DNA from: Beroe ovata
Lineage: Eukaryota; Ctenophora; Nuda; Beroida; Beroidae
DNA length: 28,586 nt
Assembly: GCA_946803715.1 (NCBI GenBank)
Contig: CAMPET010000194.1
Span: 1-28,586 of the forward strand
Direction: 5' to 3'
Shown: positions 10,449 through 18,321 of the stretch, one piece after another
How the letters are laid out: every line of letters begins with the position of its first letter
Numbering within the stretch: position 1 is the first letter of the stretch
Position numbers and translations under genes: made by a program
Notes under the pieces: model-generated
Databases searched by the model: none
Seen by the model: only the letters and a program-made list of their open reading frames with translations
Told to the model about the DNA's origin: nothing

Positions 10449-13400
10449 ATGATGGAGCTCTGTGATGAACGGTTGGGTACGCGAGCACTGTCCAATATTG
10501 TAGACGATGATGTCAATCTCATTGACAATATTGTCAGCAAACATCCTTCAAAACGGAAATGCGGTGAGATATTCTGAACCAGATTCTCGCGTCGTCCAAA
10601 TGATCTGTATCCACTGTCGAAGCGCGTACTCTAGAATAAGAATTAGGATTATCAGGTTTCCCCACACAGGTTTCAAACCAGCGACATACGTTGGTGGAAT
10701 GATGTCCCTTGACATTGCATTTCCCTTTCCTGTTTCTATATCTTCGATCCAGTTCTCAACATCTTGTTCCAAGCCTTGCCAGGTAATTGTTGACACCTGA
10801 CAACCCGTTTTAATCTTGGCGACACTCTTGACATTTACCACACACATTCCTCTGACACGAATACAGTGACACAACCTGTGTTTCCAGGCTCAAGTGTGGA
10901 TATCGCAGACTCGGCTCACCCCAGAGACTCCAACAAGCCGAAACTACTTCACGATACTACGAACAATCCCTCTCTCACCCTTATCCCCTCTCACTGTCTG
11001 CCTGTCACGCGAGTCACGTGACAAACGCGTGACTACACGTGATAAGAACGTGATCACGTATCCTGACTCCCGCTACACACATTCCTGCCATTACATGCGA
11101 ATCACGGTGTCCACATTAGGGAATGACCGCTGGATCGCAGATCTACAGATAATTGGTGATGTTGGGACTCTCTCCAACGCTTACTTGAGGAACAGTGAGT
11201 CATGATATGCTCTAGAATTACGCAGAGTTTGAGTATTATTGTCCAGTACGATAAGAAAATCCCCAAAAAGCGCAAGATAAAGTCTCTTTTACTTCGGAAA
11301 TAAGGTCAATCAGTTGTCGGTCACAGTTTGAAAGTGCAATATTTGGAGGGCGCGAGGCAACAGACTTGATATATCCGGCGCGAAATCCAAATTAGGTTTC
11401 CCACGCGCGCGTCTCTGCGCAGCGCTTGAAATGTTGGTCTTCGCATTGGTCATAGCGTTCTGTCACAATTTACGGACGATTCATTTATTTATCCTATGAG
11501 AGAGCCAACCCGGGGCCTTTTGCTCCAGGACCCGCCCATTTCCAAGATCTTGGGACTTATACCAATGTTTCAGATAAGATATCTAAGGAGGAAATTCATG
11601 CGCTTGTGGTAAAACTGAAACGAGACAAGAAAAAGGTAGCGAAACTTATGATAAAACTGCATATTAAACTGAACAATGGGACTAGATGCTTAAGATTGAG
11701 ATATCAAAGTCACTTTATTGAGCTTGCACATCTGATTCACCATTACAGTTTTCCATTATTCAACTAATTTTAACTTATCAGTCGGCACGCTTTGATTTGG
11801 TTGATTTCTGCAACATGAATTCTGTAACGTTTTAATATCACTCCGCCGACGTTACACTGATTATGATAAGACAATCAATTATCGTGAACATAACTACTCA
11901 GGAGCGTGACGAAAAGCGACACAAGTCTCAACGAGATCCTGGCTCGACTCCAAGTTCTCTGGGTGCCGTGACGTCAGGACCGGCTGTGACGTCATCAACT
12001 GACGATGACATCCCAGAGGAATTTCTCGATCCTATTACAAGGGAGGTTATGACGTGTCCTGTGATACTTCCAAGCGGCAACGTCATCGATTCCAGGTTTT
12101 ATTTGTAGATCAATGATGGACCCAATGTTTATTTCATTGAGTGTAGAGGAACAAACGGGAAATTGGTTACCGGTTATCGCACATCGGTTTGTGAAGAACC
12201 AACTTCACGCCTCGCACTGGTGTCCTGCTCTTATCCCGCTCCAATCTCTCAAGCGAGTTGAGAAGACTCGCTCCCGATATTAGCATTGTTAGACCGTAGT
12301 TGTTCATGTCATCATGATGACGCATTGGTGACGATGTCATGGTCCCCCCTGAGCTGCAATTGTACCGCTCCTCTCCACCGCTCCACGTTCCCAGGCTGCC
12401 CCGCGACGAGCCAATCACAGCACGTTGGGTTGATGACGTCACGAGTTTAGCAGATTGTAGCCTGCTGGTTGCTATGGGCGACACGTGCCGAGTGGACTGT
12501 GATACACTCGGTCTCTGCCCGGTCACGTACACCGGGCTCCAGCAAGTCCACGATTTGTCACTGCCCGGACTATTGGTCCTGATGGAGGAGTGGCCTGTCC
12601 ATGGCCTAACCGGGGGTAGGGTAACCTTGAGACACTTCCGTGGCAGGCCCGTTTTCGAGCTGATTTCTGTCGTGATGGAGGTGGAAGATTTGTACTCAAC
12701 TGAGTCCTCCTCCTCAAGCACACCAGGATGGCGGGGTGGCTGCTGCCGTAGCCGCGCGGTGGCGGCGCCACCGTAATGCGGCAGTCGGGGCGGGATTTTG
12801 TAGAGGTGGTTGAGGGGGCGTTTCTTCGGGCAGAGGTACCGTGACTGAGATAGAATGGTCCGTTTGAGGTTGTCCCGGAAAAAGAGGTAGTCCTCGTCCA
12901 GGGCTGTTGTGGCGGGAGACAAGTTACATTTCCTGGGCGAGAGTCATGGAAACTTTGAGAGAGAGGGGATAATAGCAGTCGTAACTATATGAATGCAAAT
13001 TGGTGTTAAGTAACGCACATTCATGAATATATTCAAAGAAAAAATGAATCGAATTAAGCGGCGTGCCTGCTAAAATAACAGATAGCGTCATGTTTCAAAT
13101 TTCAAATATCATGAGGTAAGTCTGATGTGGCATGAAACTGCTGCAATGAGCGGCGCAAATCATTCACAACTGTAACATTTCCCAGCAAGCAAGCGATATG
13201 GATCTGAACTATAACAAGATATGATAGATACACTATCTATACTATCAATTTGCAATTTACACTGTTCATCAGCGTAGCTGACCATCATGCAGTGTTTAAA
13301 CTAGTTTACACTACCGCTCTACCACTGAGTAGATTACAAGTGATTGATAGCAAGCATCTACAGTCTGCAGATCAATTAGCTAATTATAATTACAGAGGGT

Positions 13401-16400
13401 GCTTTATCAGTAGGAACACAGTCGTCGCCTAATTCAATCGACTATAAGTACAAGACAGGAAATCGGATTATAAAAGTGTGGAATCACTTTATCGATACTA
13501 AGATCAGAAACTCGAAGAAAAATGTTTGTCCCATTTTCATGCAAACACTACTCATTTCTAGGATTTTTGGGCGCTGAATCGATTCCCGGTCGAATTTTGA
13601 CCCTGAGGATTATGAAAGAGATTCGAGGCGTAGCTTCGCCTAACTTAGTTAAAGCAATAATCAAAAAAACGCATTCAATTTCGAGAAAGCGTCGTGTATC
13701 TGCAGAAAACGCATATCCGATGAAAAGTGGGTTTAAAACAAGCATGCCAATACTAAGTTTTTGTTTGAAAATACTCAAAAATGTATAATTCCACGGTGAA
13801 GCAATTGAAGTGAAACTCAACACGTGCAATAAAGGTGTGGCTGTGAAACATGCGTAATGTACCAGAACAAGACAGCACCATTACTAATGCATAACATTAA
13901 CAAGTTTCAGTGATGCGTGATAACATAGTCTCATCGAATCTCTGACAAGAATCGGGATTATGATAGTGGATAACTGAATGACATATGCGATTCAGTAACA
14001 TCGACACAATCACAATTCCACGCGAAGAAAAATCAAGTGTCTGGATACTGAGATGAAGTGTCGATGTTGTGGTTGTGAAACTGTGCTTAACAAGCAGTAA
14101 CAATAACTACTTGGACTGAAGTTGTAACACACACACAGTGATCCATGTGGCACTAGGAGTATAGTGCGTGTGAAAATCACCCATATCGCATTGTGGTGAA
14201 GTGCGTGTTGCCATGGTAACATATGTGATAACACTCATCTTCTCTAATTTTGCCGATTGTTCTTCATCTTTAAACTGATCTTGAACTTACAGTGGTGCAT
14301 GTCCTCATTTATATTCCATCCCAGACAAAATGCCACATCCACAATCAACATACTATTTGTTATGACTGCACCCCCGAATTACAACTCGTATTATATTCCC
14401 ACAAACCCCCTCCCTCACACACAGCATAGCTCACACTCTGATGACAATATGCAACGTCTCACCACTCTACTCCTCATTGCCGGGTCTCTCCTCATCCACT
14501 CCTCACTGGGAAATCTCCTCACTCTCTACAGCAAGACGTACCGGAGGGGAGATTCTCGCGACATTACCGGCTCTGTCCCCAAACTAGGGGAGATAGGTTT
14601 CTTCCGGCAAGTGGCGAGTGCTGAGGCAGTACAGGGCGATTGGGAGCTGTACACTGAACCGTTCTACAACGGTCGTAGATATGTGATCAGAGAGGGAGAG
14701 GTGGTCGGCACGATCCACCAATCCGCTTCATTCTTCTTCCAAAACACGGATACAGACGAGTGGATATCGTCGGTTAGACCGTTGTGTAAGTACACTGAGG
14801 ATCCGCAGCTGGCAGAGCTGACTGTGTTCGATGCGGAGGGGAGATCTCGCACGTTTACCCTCGACCAGCACGATCTCAGCCATGTGGGATGGGATAATAG
14901 GATCACACGTGTCTCCTCAAACGCGGGCACGTGGGAGTTTTACCCGCACCCTAACTATGCGGGTAATCGGCAATTTGTGAGGGCGGGTAATGTTCGGACT
15001 GGTTTGGGAGCACGGGCTTCCTCCCTGAGACCCGTGTGCAAGGGAAATTTGAGGAATGAACGTTGTGAGCTGAAGAGAATAGAGATCCCGGAAACCTCAT
15101 TCAATAACTCCAATCCAAAGTTTGTGGAAAGTAGGGTTATCGGGTTCAAGACAGCTGCATCGTGTACTGTTTACGATCGTGGCACCGTCACACTCCGTGC
15201 CGAGGATATGTCTGATTTTGACGAAGTCCTGAGAATCGGGACTCATGGTCCGAGCGTTGAGGATGCTGTGAACTGGTACATCTCCGAGAATATCGAGGTC
15301 ATTGCCCCATTCCGTATAACAGACTCGTACGAACCGGTGCAAGCTAAGGTGGTCGAGGGGAAGAACCAGTACGATCACCTCTACCTCAGCGTCAGGTCAA
15401 AGAACTTCTTCTCTCACACCAACGCCGTCGTGAACTCAATCAACTTTGACCCGCCAGGAGCGGCAATGATCATGGCAACCGTTGATAAGTACCTGTACGC
15501 GGAGACGGAGGTGGATGTCCTGCTCCACCTGGACTGTAGTGGCAAACCACGGGTGATATCAAGTCGCATGTTTGTTGCCACCACGACCTACCCTGTAGCC
15601 CATGTGCTCGGACTCCACGGTAAAACTGGGCAGAAAGTGTGCTTCCATCGGGATCCCATGGTGGAGTGTATGGATCGTCTGCAGACTACCTATGAGCGGT
15701 TTGAGGGCAATGTGGGCAGGGTTCAGCAGGAGTACAATCGCTGCATTGAGTTGGGTGGGGGAGTCTATGAGGTGTTGCAGTCGGATACTTATCAGTGGAT
15801 TTATTAAATTTGAGAGCATATCGTTGGATTCATTAGATGAGGGCATAATATCTTTGTCCGTTTTCAAAGACTTTTGTGAATTGATCTTGCTGTTAAGAAT
15901 TTTTTGGGATTGAACATGTATTTTCTATGCGAATGCTAGCTGCTAATTCAATGAAACTGAATGTATGCCTGATGTGTAGACCCTCAACTATAATACCGCA
16001 TACATCCGTGTAACATGACCCTGCTTTTCATTATCTCCATCCTCACTTTCAGTACACTGGAAAAACACAGAAAAGAAGAGTTGAGCTGGGGAAGAGAATG
16101 CTCTGATCCGTTTACTGGAGTGTCACTCACGACCCATGACCAGAGCGGTCCCATCTACCACACCTCCCTCAAAACTCGGATTGACGGGTGGGTGGAGAGG
16201 GGAGGCCGCTGTGTGGGCGTGGGCGGTGGCATGGCGCCTCTTTCCCAGCAAATACTCAACCAGTCCGCAAAGAGGTGTGTCAATATAGTGTACCTTATCT
16301 GCTGTACTCATATTGTTCTGGTACTGTGCTGCCCGTTCTGCAATTTGATAACTCTTGACGACGTGGTTTCAGGAGGATCGTTGATGAAACCCCAAAGTCG

Positions 16401-16649
16401 GTCATACGGTCGAAGCGCTTGAGAAAGATCGATCAAGATCAGAAAATTTCATCTGTAAAAAAAGATGAAGCGCTAGAGAATCGGAGCGGCCCCATAACAG
16501 CTGATCCAATTTTATCTGTTGTCACAGCAGATTCGTCGGTTAATCCTGGGAAGCGGTTGCAGGTTTGTACCACCGGGACTGAGTCTTTCAGCGTTGAGAG
16601 AACTCTGGAATTCCTATCAGGGCACGAGGAGAGGTTAAACAGTTTCTAG
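10449..16649 (+). CDS. UBOX5: U-box E3 ligase, RNF37/UBOX5-like, with a 4-kb gene-bearing intron
   Basis: Seven exons join in phase: 10449-10563, 10670-10782, 10888-11194, 11574-11635, 11902-12095, 16053-16274 and 16373-16649, giving 429 aa. The N-terminal region matches the RNF37 family (DDVNLIDNI, GFKPATY, then a beta-rich domain with RITVSTLG and ADLQIIGDV). The U-box starts with EEFLDPITREVMTCPVILPSGNVID in exon 5. It continues across the intron with STLEKHRKEELSWGRECSDPFTG in exon 6, so the domain is only complete if the 3957-nt intron is removed. U-box proteins bind E2 enzymes without zinc; RNF37 is a nuclear ubiquitin ligase. The C-terminal RING of human UBOX5 (541 aa) is not visible here: the last exon is basic and low in cysteine. 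Either the RING was lost or an extra exon lies elsewhere. Exon 4 (62 nt) is the least certain, but both its junction phases fit. Confidence 0.85.
12167..12932 (-). CDS. Minus-strand open exon of unknown function inside the UBOX5 intron
   Basis: An open frame of about 255 codons runs from a CTCTCGCCCAG acceptor-like site (exon start 12932) to a TAA at 12167-12169. No ATG opens it, and an in-frame stop lies just upstream of the acceptor, so it would be a terminal exon. Codons mostly end in G or C on this strand, which supports coding, and the region is more GC-rich than the surrounding intron. The predicted protein is rich in Ser, Thr, Arg and Pro. It begins with a conserved-looking segment (LFFRDNLKRTILSQSRYLCP, then IPPRLPHYG) and ends with a leucine-rich patch (SGASLLNSLERLERD). 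I do not recognise a family. The upstream exon was not found. The opposite strand has a 145-codon open frame, probably its shadow. Confidence 0.45.
12933..14448. other. AT-rich intronic stretch without recognisable gene
   Basis: This part of the UBOX5 intron holds only short open frames on both strands with no domain. At about 13568-13586 the sequence GGGCGCTGAATCGATTCCC nearly matches a motif (GGACGCTGAATCGATT) that recurs in the intronic repeats of MRE11, suggesting a remnant of the same repeat family. It should include the promoter or leader of the beta-gamma-crystallin gene that follows. Confidence 0.4.
14449..15807 (+). CDS. Secreted beta-gamma-crystallin protein (EP37/EDSP-like), possible aerolysin-fold C-terminus
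   Basis: An intronless 452-aa frame from ATG 14449, chosen because it opens a clear signal peptide (MQRLTTLLLIAGSLLIHSSLG); earlier in-frame ATGs would bury it. Two beta-gamma-crystallin domains follow at about 22-113 and 121-197. Each has the Greek-key signature: WELYTEPFYNGRRYVI...SSVRPL, and DNRITRVSS...WEFYPHPNYAGNRQF...SSLRPV. Residues about 205-452 form a beta-rich region with alternating Ser/Thr strands, a FDPPGAAM turn, and a C-terminal helix-rich tail. This order resembles amphibian EP37/EDSP and the alpha subunit of the frog beta-gamma-CAT complex, in which the C-terminal part is an aerolysin-like module. That last assignment is inference at low confidence. The protein is probably extracellular. 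It lies in the same orientation inside the large UBOX5 intron, and is more GC-rich than its surroundings. Confidence 0.8.
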   Translation: MQRLTTLLLIAGSLLIHSSLGNLLTLYSKTYRRGDSRDITGSVPKLGEIGFFRQVASAEAVQGDWELYTEPFYNGRRYVIREGEVVGTIHQSASFFFQNTDTDEWISSVRPLCKYTEDPQLAELTVFDAEGRSRTFTLDQHDLSHVGWDNRITRVSSNAGTWEFYPHPNYAGNRQFVRAGNVRTGLGARASSLRPVCKGNLRNERCELKRIEIPETSFNNSNPKFVESRVIGFKTAASCTVYDRGTVTLRAEDMSDFDEVLRIGTHGPSVEDAVNWYISENIEVIAPFRITDSYEPVQAKVVEGKNQYDHLYLSVRSKNFFSHTNAVVNSINFDPPGAAMIMATVDKYLYAETEVDVLLHLDCSGKPRVISSRMFVATTTYPVAHVLGLHGKTGQKVCFHRDPMVECMDRLQTTYERFEGNVGRVQQEYNRCIELGGGVYEVLQSDTYQWIY

Positions 16650-17567
16650 TATAGTCTGGTAGTGGTAGTAGAATCGGTACCGCGAGTGCCAGTCGGTGGC
16701 ACACTCCCCCGGTTAAGGACTCGCTGATTGGGGTACGGATTCGCGACATTTGGTATTCTAGAAGTTGGGTATTCCGTACTGTTACCGGACACGCGTAGAT
16801 AAATGATGACAAGATAATTAGATAAAGAGCACTTGATAATGAATAATGATTAATTAGTATTAGTATTAGAGGGCACTACATACTGAATACTGATACACTG
16901 AGTGTACGTCACGTTCGTCGTTCACTCGTTCATGTTCCAAAATGTGCGGTTGTATCAACATAGCATATAGCATATTAGCATAAGATTAAACTTTCATGGT
17001 TCAGTAGTAACACTAACAGAGTGTCACATTGCAGCTATCGCCTATCATTTGTTAGATGTTACCTGACCTGTTTCTTGCGCGCGCCTTCATCGAAGGCCGA
17101 TGATGAAGGCGCGCGCGCCCGCGCCGCGCGCAAGGAACAGGTGAGGTGACATCTGAAAAGTTCTGTCCACACTCCACAGCTGTATATTATGCGCTCGGCA
17201 CGGCGGCACGCGCCTTCATCGAAGCTTCGATCGCGATAAAGGCGCGTGCCGCGAGCATAATATACTCCATCGAGGGCCGAAACAAGCCTAGGCCTGTTTT
17301 GGCCCTCGATGAAGGATTGAAGGAGGGCGCGCGAGTAACAGTAAATAGACAACATCGGGCAAGTATCAGTGAAATCCTTCTTGCTTCCTAAGATATAACA
17401 AAAAAATATAGTTTTGTAAAATTATCAAGTTGGCTTACCCAATTTTTTTCAGAAGATATCTGAAATTTGTTTTTCAATTCAAGTCAATTTTAGATGAATA
17501 GTCATTGTACTGTTGTGTGTATCGTTATCCTATTATTTATGCTTTCATAACTACCCTAGCACAAATA
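16650..17567. other. Intergenic region between UBOX5-like gene and MBLAC1
   Basis: About 0.9 kb, the longest gap on this strand. It is AT-rich on both sides of a GC-rich hairpin cluster (17055-17311). No convincing open frame or RNA gene was seen. It would carry the promoter for the MBLAC1-PsuG/PfkB-MRE11 run. Confidence 0.5.
17055..17311. repeat. Three adjacent nested inverted repeats
   Basis: Hairpin A: 17055-17083 pairs with 17125-17153 over 29 bases with 3 mismatches, and contains a second inverted repeat (GCGCCTTCATC / GATGAAGGCGC). Hairpin B: 17183-17202 pairs approximately with 17245-17264 (TATATTATGC / GCATAATATA outer arms), with an inner GGCACGCGCCTT / AAGGCGCGTGCC stem and an ATCGAAGCTTCGAT core. 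Hairpin C: 17268-17311, CATCGAGGGCC / GGCCCTCGATG around a GCCTAGGC core. All three share a CCTTCATCGA- or CATCGAGG-like module. This could be a foldback transposon, hairpin RNA precursors or a structured control region. No target-site duplication was established. Confidence 0.75.
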
Positions 17568-18209
17568 ATGTACAAAGTGAAAGTCTTACAAGATGGTTAC
17601 TCTCAGGCAAATAGTGATGGATCTTTTTCTGCAAATGGCTCTTGCTCATTGGTTAGAGGCCGTAACATTATTATGTTGGTAGATACATTATCTCCTTGGG
17701 ACAAAGAAGTATTAATTGCACTTCTGTATCAGGAGGGACTGAAATGTGACGACATCACACATGTTGTCTGTACTCATGCCCACCCAGATCATATTGGCAA
17801 CAACAATCTTTTCACCTCTGCAGTTCTACACATAGTTGGTCATTCAATTCACAATAGTGATCGATACTTTGAACATGATTTCAAAGCTGGGGAGAAATAT
17901 ATGATTGAGGAGAATTTGTATGTTGTTCCCACACCTGGCCATACATTAGATAGTGTGAGTCTAGTTGTCAAAACTGACTCTGGTTTGATATGTGTTGCTG
18001 GAGATCTTTTTGAAAAGGAAAATGATGTGTTTGATTCAAGTATATGGAAGAATGCGGGATCTGAAGATGAAATTCTTCAATGTAAAAACAGGAATGAAAT
18101 GTTGTTACTTGCAGACTTAATAATCCCTGGTCATGGATCAGCATTTAGTGTAACAAAGAAGATGAAAGACCTAGCAACAAGAGAACTTGGATCCTCTGTT
18201 ATAGCATAG
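17568..18209 (+). CDS. MBLAC1: Metallo-beta-lactamase domain protein 1
   Basis: An intronless 213-aa frame. ATG 17568 gives MYKVKVLQDGYS, the expected N-terminal strand, and lies 8 nt after an acceptor-like CTACCCTAG. The metal-binding set is complete: THAHPDH (His70, His72, Asp74, His75), His125 in PTPGHT, Asp146 in AGDLF and His189 in IPGHG. VDTLSPWDKE and the THVVCTHAHPDHIGNNNLF block match MBLAC1 rather than glyoxalase II or ELAC. Vertebrate MBLAC1 has been reported as a nuclease that processes replication-dependent histone pre-mRNA 3' ends. Codons are AT-rich, like the next gene and unlike CIAPIN1 or MLYCD. The gap to the next gene is 112 bp. Confidence 0.9.
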   Translation: MYKVKVLQDGYSQANSDGSFSANGSCSLVRGRNIIMLVDTLSPWDKEVLIALLYQEGLKCDDITHVVCTHAHPDHIGNNNLFTSAVLHIVGHSIHNSDRYFEHDFKAGEKYMIEENLYVVPTPGHTLDSVSLVVKTDSGLICVAGDLFEKENDVFDSSIWKNAGSEDEILQCKNRNEMLLLADLIIPGHGSAFSVTKKMKDLATRELGSSVIA

Positions 18210-18321
18210 ATAATTAGACACTTTTAATGAATACAATGTAACAAACCATACAGAAAAACTATTATGTTTATGAATTGTTATATTATTCCATAGCTATGTT
18301 CAATATGACATCAAGTTCCTC

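Noticed and set aside
10548-10874. 108-codon minus-strand frame opposite UBOX5 exon 2
   Set aside because: The plus strand carries exon 2 with exact splice phases and family similarity, and the minus frame has no recognisable feature.
11863-12108. Stand-alone small U-box protein
   Set aside because: Phase analysis shows that it is exon 5 of a seven-exon gene, and the second half of the U-box is found at 16053.
16015-16649. Two separate small genes after the crystallin gene
   Set aside because: They are exons 6 and 7 of the UBOX5-like gene. The donor at 16275 and the acceptor at 16372 join them in phase.
17059-17391. Open frames on both strands over the hairpin cluster, with FDEGA/FIEG-like repeats
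   Set aside because: The recurring peptide pieces are simply translations of the inverted-repeat module (TTCATCGA/TCGATGAA), and both strands are open for the same reason.
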